Origin: Omnitrophica WOR_2 bacterium RIFCSPHIGHO2_02_FULL_67_20 | GTDB lineage: Bacteria; Omnitrophota; Gorgyraeia; Aquiviventales; Aquiviventaceae | Direction of reading: 5' to 3' | Assembly (NCBI GenBank): GCA_001805695.1 | Contig: MHGT01000041.1 | Coordinates: 1 to 23,765 of the forward strand | DNA length: 23,765 bases | In this document: positions 14,121 through 23,039 of the stretch, piece by piece | How positions within the stretch are numbered: position 1 is the first letter of the stretch | Layout of the letters: each line of letters opens with the position of its first letter | Made by a program: the position numbers and the translations under genes | Notes under the pieces: generated by a model | The model's database searches: none | What the model was told of the DNA's origin: nothing | Seen by the model: only the letters and a program-made list of their open reading frames with translations

Positions 14121-15087
14121 CAAACGCGTGTTTGACCTCAGCGATCGTTTGTTGCGCAACCAACCGGGCCTTCTTCGCCCCCTCCTGCAGGATCCGTTCC
14201 ACGGCATCGGCGCTGTAGCGTGAGCGCGCGGCGCGGAAGGGTTCGGTGAGCGCGATCAGCGACTCGGCTAGTTCCCGCTTGTTCTGGACGCAGCCGCGCG
14301 CCGCGGTGCGGCACTCCTCCCACAGCCGCGCGTAGCCCTCCGGCGAGAACACCTTCCAGTAGCCGCACGCGTTGCAGGTCTCCGGGTGGCCGGCGTCGGT
14401 CATCTTGATCCGCTGCGGGTCGGTGAACATCTTCTGCACCGTGGCACGGATCGCGTCGGGCGACTCCGCCAAGGCCACGGTATTGCCGTAGCTCTTGGAC
14501 ATCTTCCGCCCGTCGGTGCCCGAGAGCTTCGGCGCCTCGGTCAAGAGCGGCTTGGGCTCTGGGAAGAGCTCCGTCTTCAGCAGCGAATGGATCCGCCGGA
14601 CTAGCTCCCGCGCCAGCTCGAGGTGCGGCAGCTGGTCCTCCCCGACAGGGACGGCGTGCGCCTTGTAGAGCAGGATGTCGGCCGCCTGCAGCACGGGATA
14701 GCCCAGGAACCCGTAGGTGGCCAGGTCGCGGCCCGCGATCTCGCGCAGCTGCTCCTTGTAGGTCGGCACCCGCTCGAGCCAGCCCAGCGGCGTCACGATG
14801 GCGAGCATCGTGAAGAGCTCGGCGTGCTGGGGGATGTCCGACTGCCGGAAGATGACGCTCCGGGAGGGGTCGATGCCGGCGGCGAGCCAGTCGATCACGT
14901 TATCAATGGACCACTCGCGGATGCGCTCGGGGTGCGCGTACTCGCTCATGAGCGCGTGGTAGTCCGCGACCATGAAGAAGCAGTCGTAGTCGTCCTGGAG
15001 CGATTTCCAGTTCGTCAGGGCGCCGACCAGGTGGCCCAGGTGGAGCTGCCCGGTGGGACGCATGCCGCTAAGAACGCGAGGCTTCAT
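14107..15087 (-). CDS. trpS: Tryptophanyl-tRNA synthetase
   Basis: A 326-residue class Ic synthetase charging tRNA-Trp. The HIGH motif is HLGH in SGMRPTGQLHLGHLVGAL near the N-terminus; KMSKS is intact in GTDGRKMSKSYGNTV. FMVADYHALMSEY, FRQSDIPQHAEL, PVGEDQLPHLELARE are all family-typical. Cysteines at residues 238, 241, 259 and 266 recall the iron-sulfur site of Thermotoga-type TrpRS (Cys236, 259, 266, 269), but position 269 is Asn here and an extra Cys lies at 241. I chose the ATG at 15087, eight bases after the infB stop, with a Shine-Dalgarno-like AAGAAGG overlapping that stop. The last four residues and the stop come from the repeat array. Confidence 0.94.
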   Translation of the reverse strand: MKPRVLSGMRPTGQLHLGHLVGALTNWKSLQDDYDCFFMVADYHALMSEYAHPERIREWSIDNVIDWLAAGIDPSRSVIFRQSDIPQHAELFTMLAIVTPLGWLERVPTYKEQLREIAGRDLATYGFLGYPVLQAADILLYKAHAVPVGEDQLPHLELARELVRRIHSLLKTELFPEPKPLLTEAPKLSGTDGRKMSKSYGNTVALAESPDAIRATVQKMFTDPQRIKMTDAGHPETCNACGYWKVFSPEGYARLWEECRTAARGCVQNKRELAESLIALTEPFRAARSRYSADAVERILQEGAKKARLVAQQTIAEVKHAFGLAG

Positions 15088-15095
15088 CAGCCTTC

Positions 15096-17369
<2,274 letters not shown>

Positions 17370-17372
17370 GGC

Positions 17373-18629
17373 TCAGCCGATCCCTTCGGTCTTGTCGGTC
17401 TGGTCAGATCTCTCCGCTGGCTCCCCGCCCTGCGCCTCGGCCGGCCGGCTCTGGGCGCTTGCGTCGCCGCCCTCCTCGGCCTGCGGCTTTTGGCGGGCAA
17501 GCGCGAGCATCGCCACAGCCGCCTCCAGCAGCTTCTGGGCGGTCTTCTCGCCGACGCCCTCGACCGCGGTGAGCTGCTCGACCGTCATGCCTGAAAGTCG
17601 CGTCACGTCAGCTGCGCCGGCGTCGATCAGCTTCTTCTCCATCGCCGGCCCGACACCGGGCAGGCGGCGGAGCGACAGGTCCGACCCCTCGAGCTGGACC
17701 CGGGTCTTGATCTCGAGCTGCCAGCCGGTGAGCTTGGAGGCCAGCCGCACGTTCTGCCCCTTCTTGCCAATGGCCAGCGAGAGCTGGTCGTCGTCGACCA
17801 GGACGAGCGCCTGCTTGGTCGCCGGGTCGGGGCGGATCTCCGCGATTTTCGCGGGGGACAGGGCGGCCGCGATGAAGTCGGCGACGGGCTCGTGCCAGCG
17901 GATGATGTCGACCTTCTCGCCGTGCAGCTCGCGCACGATGTTCTTCACGCGGGTGCCGCGCATTCCCACGCAGGCGCCCACGCAGTCCACCTTCTCGTCC
18001 GTGGACGCCACGGCGATCTTGGTGCGGTCGCCCGCCTCCCGCGCGATCCCCTTGACCTCGACGATGCCCTCGGCGATCTCCGGCACCTCGAGCATGAAGA
18101 GGCCGCGGATGAACCCTTCGTGGGTGCGCGAGAGCACGATGGCCGGGCCCTTGACGCTCTTGCGGACCTCGACGACGTAGCCCTGGACCACGTCGCCCTG
18201 GTGATATTCCTCGTGCGGGATGCGCTCGGACTTCGGCAGGACCGCTTCCGCCCGGCCGAGCTCGACGATGACGTCGCCGCGCTCGAACCGGTGGACCGAG
18301 CCGCTCACGATGTCGCCGACCCGGCTCTGGAACTCGGTGAAGATGACGTCGCGCTCCGCTTCGCGGATCTTCTGGATGATGACCTGCTTGGCGGTCTGGG
18401 CGGCGATCCGGGTCAGGCGGGCCGAGTCCACTTCGTGGCCGGCCACGACCGCAACGATGCGGCCGGTCTTGCGGTCCAGGGTCGCCGTCGCCTCCGTTTC
18501 TTCGCTCACCCCTTCGCTCTTCTTGGCAGCGCTAGCCACGGCCGCCTCGATCGCCTGGATGAGGATGTCCCGGTCGATGCCCTTGTCGCGCTCAATGGCG
18601 CTGAGAATTGAGAGAAGTTCGCCGTTCAT
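17373..18629 (-). CDS. nusA: Transcription termination/antitermination factor NusA
   Basis: A 418-residue protein that binds RNA polymerase and nascent RNA and modulates pausing, termination and antitermination. The N-terminal RNA polymerase-binding domain starts MNGELLSILSAIERDKGIDR. An S1 domain follows (VGDIVSGSVHRFERGDVIVE, residues ~133-200). KH1 and KH2 follow, with VDCVGACVGMRGTRVKNIV, PAKIAEIRPDPATKQALVLV and AIGKKGQNVRLASKLTGWQL. A C-terminal helix-hairpin-helix region (GAADVTRLSGMTVEQLTAVE, GVGEKTAQKLL) replaces the E. coli acidic repeats. The tail is Glu/Ala/Gln-rich. It sits between rimP and infB as in most bacteria. The ATG at 18629 follows repeat DNA and has no clear Shine-Dalgarno. 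Confidence 0.95.
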   Translation of the reverse strand: MNGELLSILSAIERDKGIDRDILIQAIEAAVASAAKKSEGVSEETEATATLDRKTGRIVAVVAGHEVDSARLTRIAAQTAKQVIIQKIREAERDVIFTEFQSRVGDIVSGSVHRFERGDVIVELGRAEAVLPKSERIPHEEYHQGDVVQGYVVEVRKSVKGPAIVLSRTHEGFIRGLFMLEVPEIAEGIVEVKGIAREAGDRTKIAVASTDEKVDCVGACVGMRGTRVKNIVRELHGEKVDIIRWHEPVADFIAAALSPAKIAEIRPDPATKQALVLVDDDQLSLAIGKKGQNVRLASKLTGWQLEIKTRVQLEGSDLSLRRLPGVGPAMEKKLIDAGAADVTRLSGMTVEQLTAVEGVGEKTAQKLLEAAVAMLALARQKPQAEEGGDASAQSRPAEAQGGEPAERSDQTDKTEGIG

Positions 18630-18633
18630 GGTT

Positions 18634-18746
18634 CGTTGGCCCGTTGGGCCCGTTTTGCCCGTTGAGCCCGTTAGGACCGTTGGTCGGCTGGCTCCGCAAC
18701 AGGCATAACGGGCCTAACCGGCTCAACGGGCTTAACCGGCCTAACG
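18634..18746. repeat. Inverted nonamer arrays in the rimP-nusA gap
   Basis: Five or six CCCGTTNNG units (18639-18688) face AACGGGCNN/AACCGGCNN units (18698-18746), with a spacer of about ten bases. The arrays lie inside the rimP-nusA-infB operon, so they will be transcribed as one long hairpin between the rimP stop (18750-18752) and the nusA start (18629). Confidence 0.85.
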
Positions 18747-18749
18747 GAA

Positions 18750-19211
18750 TTACCAGCGGATCGCCTTCTTCGCGCCGCGGATGTCCCCGAACGGGATCGT
18801 GACGTTGCCCGATGGCGTCTTCAGCACGATCGCCTCGTGCTGGACCGCCAGGAGCATGCCGCCCAGCTCCCTGACCCGCCCGTCCGCCTGGGCCGCCCCC
18901 ATCCGCAGCTCCTCTCCAAGCGCCCGCTCAAAATCACGCTTGGTGACGAGCGGCCGGTCGAGGCCGGGCGAGGACACCTCCACCGTGTAGCTGCCTTCAA
19001 TCACGTTCGCCGCCTCCAGCGCGTTGCTGATGAGCTGGTTGACCTGGGCGCAGTGCTGGGTGGTCACCCCGCCCACCCTGTCGACGAGGAGCCGGATGAT
19101 CTGCTGCCGCCCCTGTAGCCGGCAGGTCAGCTCCACCAACTCCAGCGACCGGTCGGCCAGTATCGGCTCTGCGATCGCCTGAATGCCTGCCAGAAGCGGT
19201 GCCTGTGCCAT
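18750..19211 (-). CDS. rimP: Ribosome maturation factor RimP
   Basis: A 153-residue factor for 30S subunit maturation. The N-terminal alpha/beta domain reads LAGIQAIAEPILADRSLELV, LQGRQQIIRLLVDRVGGVTT, then QVNQLISNALEAANVIEGSY and the very conserved TVEVSSPGLDRPLVTKRDFER (quoted in part). The small C-terminal SH3-like barrel follows (LLAVQHEAIVLKTPSGNVTI, GDIRGAKKAI). I chose the ATG at 19211, which gives the family length; a GTG at 19247 would place the terminator hairpin inside the coding sequence. It is the first gene of rimP-nusA-infB, with its own promoter and a terminator-like leader hairpin directly upstream. Confidence 0.93.
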   Translation of the reverse strand: MAQAPLLAGIQAIAEPILADRSLELVELTCRLQGRQQIIRLLVDRVGGVTTQHCAQVNQLISNALEAANVIEGSYTVEVSSPGLDRPLVTKRDFERALGEELRMGAAQADGRVRELGGMLLAVQHEAIVLKTPSGNVTIPFGDIRGAKKAIRW

Positions 19212-19225
19212 CTGCGCCGGAGAAC

Positions 19226-19250
19226 AAAAAACGTGGGTTTGGCCCACGTT
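19226..19250 (-). terminator. Intrinsic terminator in the rimP leader (possible attenuator)
   Basis: On the minus strand an 8-bp stem AACGTGGG-CCAAA-CCCACGTT (19250-19230) is followed by a run of five T (19230-19226), a textbook rho-independent terminator. It lies 15 bases before the rimP ATG and downstream of the predicted transcription start near 19267. It would therefore act on the operon's own leader as well as on read-through from proS. Confidence 0.85.
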
Positions 19251-19273
19251 GTCGGGTCGTCTAAGCTTGGAGA

Positions 19274-19302
19274 ATGGTACTACAGCGTCGAGGCCTTGTC
19301 AA
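19274..19302 (-). promoter_or_regulatory. Sigma70-type promoter of rimP-nusA-infB
   Basis: On the minus strand TTGACA (19302-19297), a 17-bp spacer and TACCAT (19279-19274, four of six consensus bases) form a credible promoter. The predicted start near 19267 leaves a leader of about 56 bases that contains the complete terminator hairpin at 19226-19250. Confidence 0.7.
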
Positions 19303-19320
19303 GCTGTTTGGTGTTCAGGG

Positions 19321-19406
19321 CTTAAGTTAGGATGATTACACAGATTTTGAGATGATTTCGCAGATAGACCACAATCGGCGAAATCAATTCGCAATCTGCG
19401 AAATCA
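19321..19406 (+). repeat. Dispersed ~85-bp palindromic element, copy B
   Basis: This segment aligns over its full length with copy A (3363-3446, opposite strand) from CTTAAGTT to GAAATCA. A 12-bp perfect inverted repeat pairs 19354-19365 with 19394-19405. The last three bases (19404-19406), read on the minus strand, are the TGA stop of proS, so the coding sequence ends exactly at the element's boundary. Confidence 0.75.
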
Positions 19407-21047
19407 CGTCGCTTCTTTTAGCAGTTTCGAAACGGCCTCGACGAGCGCCTCGGCCGGCACCTGGGTCCGTTCCTTGGTCGCGCGGAGGCAGATTTCATAT
19501 TTCCGGTCGCTCTTCCAGGCCCTCCCCACCACCACCTGGACCGGGATCCCGACCAGATCGGCGTCCTTCAGCTTGCTGCCCGGCGACTGCTCCCGGTCGT
19601 CCAGCAGGACCTCCAGCCCGGCCTTGGAGAGCGCGTCGTAGGCTGCCTGCCCTGCGGCGGCCGGCTCCGGCTGGTCCGCCTCCAGCACGCTGACGATCAC
19701 CTGGAATGGGGCCAGCGCCGGCGGCCAGACGATGCCGCCGGCATCGTGGCGCTGCTCGACCGCCACCGCGACGATGCGGTTGATGCCGATGCCGTAGCAG
19801 CCCATGACCATCGGCGTCAAGGCGCCCGCCGCGTCCTGGATCACCGCACCCAGCGCCTGGCTGTACTTCACGCCGAGCTTGAACACATGGCCCGCCTCGA
19901 TCGCCGTCATGAAGGCCAGCGGCTTGCCGCAGGAGGGGCAGGGGTCGTCGGGGGTCACGATCCGGACGTCGGCCACGGTCTCCGGGCGAAAATCCCGACC
20001 CGGGTTCACGTTGATGAGGTGCGCCTCGGCCTGGTTGGCGCCGGCCACACCGTTGACCACCCGCATCACCGCATGGTCGGCGACGAGGCGCACGCCGGAG
20101 AGCTTCACCGGGCCGGCGAACCCGACCGGTGCGCCGCTGAGGCGCTCAATCGTTTGGGCGCTGGAGAGCTTCACGTGCGGGATGCCCAGCGCGCGTGAGA
20201 GCTTGACCTCATTGACGTCATGGTCGCCCCGCACGAGCACCGCGAGATGGTCGTCCTTCCCCACGTCGTAGAGCATCGTCTTGATGAGCTTGGACGGGGA
20301 GACGTTCAGGAAGGCGCTGACGTCCTTGACCGAATGCTTCCCGGGCGTCTTCACCGTCTCCATCGGCTTGGGTTTCTCAGACGGTTCGGGGTTCGGGGTT
20401 CGGGGTTCGGGGCACTTCGCCGCGTCCAGGTTCGCGGCATAGCCGCAGGCCTCGCAGCGCACCATGCGGTCCTCGCCGCTCTCAGAGGGCGCCATGAACT
20501 CGTGCGAGAGATCCCCGCCCATCATGCCCGGGTCCGCCTCGCAGGCGATGACGTTCAGGCCACACCGTTTGAAAATGCGCTGGTACGCCTCGTACATCGC
20601 CTGGTAGCTGCGGTTCAGCCCCTCGTAGTCGGCGTCGAAGCTGTAGGCGTCCTTCATGAGGAACTCTTTCGAGCGGATGACGCCGGCGCGCGCCCGCGGC
20701 TCGTCGCGGAATTTCGTCTGGATCTGGTAGACGGTCATCGGAAGCTGCCGGTGGGAGCGCACTTCCTTCACGAGGTCGGTCACCACTTCTTCATGGGTCG
20801 GGCCGAGCGCCACCTCTTTGCCGGTGCGGTCCTTGAAGCGGATCAGCACCTCACCCAGCACATCGTAGCGGCCGGTCGCCTTCCAGAGCTCGACCGGCTG
20901 GAGCGCCGGCAGGAGCAGCTCCTGGGCGCCCACCCGGTTCATCTCCTCCCGGACGATGGCGGCCGCCTTGTGGAGCACGCGCAGGCCGAGCGGCAGGTAC
21001 GAGTAGGCGCCGGCACCCAGCCGCCGGATGAGCCCGGCGCGCACCAT
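19404..21047 (-). CDS. proS: Prolyl-tRNA synthetase, bacterial type with editing insert
   Basis: From the first ordinary start (ATG 21047) the product has 547 residues: MVRAGLIRRLGAGAYSYLPL, GPTHEEVVTDLV (motif 2 region), QIQTKFRDEPRARAGVIRSK, LMKDAYSFDADYEG, a YbaK-like Ala-editing insert (ALVRGDHDVNEVKL-like segment reads AVLVRGDHDVNEVKLSRALG), then motif 3 MGCYGIGINRIVAVAVEQ and the anticodon-binding domain (VLLDDREQSPGSKLKDADLV). The conserved family N-terminus is, however, encoded upstream of this ATG as RWSHYFLPTLREDPKDSDSV up to codon 21119, with no ATG, GTG or TTG in frame. See the entry at 21048-21164. A perfect (GGGGTTC)4 run lies in frame inside the gene at 20383-20412. The identity is certain; the start is not. 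Confidence 0.93.
   Translation of the reverse strand: MVRAGLIRRLGAGAYSYLPLGLRVLHKAAAIVREEMNRVGAQELLLPALQPVELWKATGRYDVLGEVLIRFKDRTGKEVALGPTHEEVVTDLVKEVRSHRQLPMTVYQIQTKFRDEPRARAGVIRSKEFLMKDAYSFDADYEGLNRSYQAMYEAYQRIFKRCGLNVIACEADPGMMGGDLSHEFMAPSESGEDRMVRCEACGYAANLDAAKCPEPRTPNPEPSEKPKPMETVKTPGKHSVKDVSAFLNVSPSKLIKTMLYDVGKDDHLAVLVRGDHDVNEVKLSRALGIPHVKLSSAQTIERLSGAPVGFAGPVKLSGVRLVADHAVMRVVNGVAGANQAEAHLINVNPGRDFRPETVADVRIVTPDDPCPSCGKPLAFMTAIEAGHVFKLGVKYSQALGAVIQDAAGALTPMVMGCYGIGINRIVAVAVEQRHDAGGIVWPPALAPFQVIVSVLEADQPEPAAAGQAAYDALSKAGLEVLLDDREQSPGSKLKDADLVGIPVQVVVGRAWKSDRKYEICLRATKERTQVPAEALVEAVSKLLKEAT
20383..20412 (+). repeat. In-frame (GGGGTTC)4 G-quadruplex motif inside proS
   Basis: Four GGGG tracts separated by TTC (20388-20412) lie within proS. 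Read on the coding strand they translate as PEPRTPNPEP, placed between the C-x2-C-like end of the N-terminal catalytic segment (CGYAANLDAAK) and the editing insert (KPMETVKTPGKHS). The reading frame continues unbroken, so the run is expressed as a Pro-rich linker in a loop whose length varies in the family. Confidence 0.85.
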
Positions 21048-21164
21048 CAGCTTGTAGCTGACGGAGTCGGAGTCCTTTGGGTCTTCGCGGAGCGTCGGGA
21101 GGAAGTAGTGGGACCAACGCGCTGAAAGGGCGTTCGGGGTTCGGGGTTCGGGGTTCGGGGACAG
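21048..21164 (-). other. proS: proS N-terminal coding extension lacking a canonical start codon
   Basis: In the proS frame 21119-21048 encodes RWSHYFLPTLREDPKDSDSV plus SYKL, the expected N-terminus after Met. The codon before Arg is GCG, not a start. Further upstream the frame reads through (CCCCGAA) heptads (PNPEPRTPN) and meets no ATG, GTG or TTG before a TGA at 21154+98 (21254-21252). The only well-placed initiation signal is AGAGGAG (21177-21171) six bases before a CTG at 21164-21162. Confidence 0.65.
21134..21160 (+). repeat. (GGGGTTC)4 array at the proS 5' end
   Basis: Four GGGG tracts at 21136-21139, 21143-21146, 21150-21153 and 21157-21160 are separated by TTC. The array sits between the only good Shine-Dalgarno and the conserved proS N-terminus. 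It faces the complementary array at 21907-21936 across the hypothetical membrane gene. Confidence 0.85.
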
Positions 21165-21232
21165 TAGAAACTCCTCTAGTCGACCAGCATTTCCTGGATC
21201 ACGGACTTGCTCGAGTCGGGATCCCGGAATGG

Positions 21233-21874
21233 TTACGCATCTCCAAGCTCTTCACGGATCCAGGAACGGTTGTAAAACCAGATGACCGTGGCTGGAATGA
21301 GCAGCATCGAACACAACGCCAGGGCATCCACCGACTGCGGCGGAGGCGTGTCGATGCTCACTTGTGTTGCTTGGCCGGACGGAACGCCGAACGGGTTGGC
21401 GACCGCGATGGACGCGATGGCGGCCAGCAGCATATTCCCCGCGAACAGCCCGACCATCATGCCGATGACGAAGAGCCAGCCATACGCCAGGCTGAGCACC
21501 CGAGCTATCGGGCTGAACACGAGATGCGCGATGCCGGCGGCAGCGGCCAAAGCGCCCAACGCCAACCACATGAGGTCCGGCCCGCCCTCCGCCGACCAAG
21601 CCCGGATCACCTGGACACTGCCCATTCCCAGCATGAACAATCCAGCAGTCACGATCGCCAGCGTTCTGGCGGAATGCGTTCGAAGGTTCTCGAGAGGAGC
21701 CGCGGCGAGGGAAAGGCCGAGCAGAAAGGTCAGCCAGACGGCGAACGCGTCCGTCCGCGAAAGCCCGAGCTGGGTCGGCGCAGCGTTCGGCGGTAACGCG
21801 AGGAGCCGCCATGCGACAGGAGCCGAAATGAAGAGCAGGCCCGCCCCAAGCAGGCGGTTGAATCCAAATGGCAT
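21233..21874 (-). CDS. Hypothetical integral membrane protein
   Basis: A 213-residue protein with about six hydrophobic segments: LLGAGLLFISAPVAWRLLAL, AFAVWLTFLLGLSLAAAPL, LAIVTAGLFMLGMG, LMWLALGALAAAAGIAHLVF, GWLFVIGMMVGLFAGNMLLA and a C-terminal LALCSMLLIPATVIWFYNRS. No charged catalytic motif, binding signature or recognised domain is visible. It starts at ATG 21874, two bases after the ispG stop, and ends about 70 bp before the proS initiation signal. The gene is unusual in this position, since ispG and proS are neighbours in many bacteria. It is bracketed by inverted (GGGGTTC)4 arrays, and its codon use looks somewhat less GC-biased than its neighbours. Function unknown; it may be an inserted cassette gene. 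Confidence 0.7.
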   Translation of the reverse strand: MPFGFNRLLGAGLLFISAPVAWRLLALPPNAAPTQLGLSRTDAFAVWLTFLLGLSLAAAPLENLRTHSARTLAIVTAGLFMLGMGSVQVIRAWSAEGGPDLMWLALGALAAAAGIAHLVFSPIARVLSLAYGWLFVIGMMVGLFAGNMLLAAIASIAVANPFGVPSGQATQVSIDTPPPQSVDALALCSMLLIPATVIWFYNRSWIREELGDA

Positions 21875-21876
21875 GC

Positions 21877-23016
21877 TCAGGCCGCGTGAACCGGCTGCGG
21901 CTCTTGCCCCGAACCCCGAACCCCGAACCCCGAACCTTCACCGAGGATGTGTTTCACTTCTTCTATTAACGCGTCGACCATCTGCGCTTCCGCGACGCGG
22001 CGGACCTGCTGGCCTTTCCGGTAGATCACGCCGACGCCGCCGCCGCCGGCCAGGCCGACGTCCGCGTGCTCCGACTCGCCCGGGCCGTTCACAACACAGC
22101 CCATCACCGCGACCGTCAGCTCGAGGCACCGCGGCTCTGTGGCGGCCAGCTGCTTGAGCCGCTGTTCGACCTGCTTGGCGATGCCGACGACGTCGATCTC
22201 GCAGCGGCCGCAGGAGGGGCAGGCGATGACGTTCGTCTCGAAGCGCCGCAGCGAAAGCGCGGAGAGGATCCGCTGGGCCACCTTCACCTCGTCGATCGGA
22301 TCGCCGGTGATGGAGACCCGGATGGTATCGCCGATGCCCTCGGCCAGGAGGGCGCCGATACCGATGGACGACTTCACGGTGGAGGCCGCGAGCAGGCCGG
22401 CCTCGGTCACGCCCAGGTGAAAGGGGTAGTCGCACAACTCGGCCATCCGGCGGTAGGCGGCGAGCATCTGCAGGACGTCGGACGATTTCAGCGAGATCAC
22501 AATGTCGTGGAAGTCGAAGCCTTCGAGCAGGCGCACCGACTTCAGGGCGCTCTGCACGATGGCTTCGACGAGGTCGTTCCGGTGCGCGGCTTCGCAGTCA
22601 GGGTCGAGCGAGCCGACGTTGACGCCAATGCGGATGGGGATGCGGTGCTGCTTGGCCCGCCCCACCACCTCGCGGACGCGTTCCGTGTCGCGGATGTTGC
22701 CGGGGTTCCAGCGGATCTTGTCGAACCCCGCCTCGATGGCGGCGAGCGCGAACTGCGGGTGGAAGTGGATGTCGGCGACGAGCGGCACCTGGTTCGCCTC
22801 CCGCCGGATCGCGGCGAGCGCCTTGGCCGCCTCGATGGTCGGCACCGCGACGCGGACGATCTCGCAGCCCGCCGTGGCCAGCGCGCGGATCTGCCGGACC
22901 GTTGCGGCGACGTCGGCGGTGTCGGTCTTCGTCATCGACTGGATCGAGACCGGCGAGCCGCCACCGATCGTGATCGGCCCCACCCGAATAGGGCGTGTCT
23001 TGCGCCGTTTTATCAT
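21877..23016 (-). CDS. ispG: 4-hydroxy-3-methylbut-2-enyl-diphosphate synthase
   Basis: A 379-residue [4Fe-4S] enzyme of the MEP isoprenoid pathway that converts MEcPP to HMBPP. The N-terminal TIM barrel begins RRKTRPIRVGPITIGGGSPV, then SIQSMTKTDTADV, GCEIVRVAVPTIEAAKAL, PLVADIHFHPQFAL, IRWNPGNI and IRIGVNVGSLD. The cluster-binding domain has IACPSCGRCEIDV and MGCVVNGPGESEHADVG, supplying three Cys and the Glu ligand. The natural C-terminus appears to be ALIEEVKHILGEG; beyond it an in-frame GGGGTTC run adds SGFGVRGSGQEPQPVHAA. The ATG at 23016 has only a weak upstream purine run. It lies between rseP and the membrane gene, the widespread rseP-ispG-proS order interrupted once. Confidence 0.95.
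   Translation of the reverse strand: MIKRRKTRPIRVGPITIGGGSPVSIQSMTKTDTADVAATVRQIRALATAGCEIVRVAVPTIEAAKALAAIRREANQVPLVADIHFHPQFALAAIEAGFDKIRWNPGNIRDTERVREVVGRAKQHRIPIRIGVNVGSLDPDCEAAHRNDLVEAIVQSALKSVRLLEGFDFHDIVISLKSSDVLQMLAAYRRMAELCDYPFHLGVTEAGLLAASTVKSSIGIGALLAEGIGDTIRVSITGDPIDEVKVAQRILSALSLRRFETNVIACPSCGRCEIDVVGIAKQVEQRLKQLAATEPRCLELTVAVMGCVVNGPGESEHADVGLAGGGGVGVIYRKGQQVRRVAEAQMVDALIEEVKHILGEGSGFGVRGSGQEPQPVHAA
21907..21936 (-). repeat. (GGGGTTC)4 G-quadruplex motif forming the ispG C-terminal tail
   Basis: On the minus (coding) strand four GGGG tracts separated by TTC lie at 21931-21907. They are translated as GSGFGVRGSG at the end of IspG. The mRNA itself would carry a four-tract G-quadruplex motif shortly before the stop codon. 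The array is the inverted partner of 21134-21160. Confidence 0.85.
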
Positions 23017-23039
23017 CCGTTCTTCAAGCTCATTGTCTC

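Noticed and set aside
14088..15095. T-box or trp-type leader upstream of trpS
   Set aside because: trpS starts eight bases after infB, leaving no room for a leader regulatory RNA, and no T-box sequence is visible.
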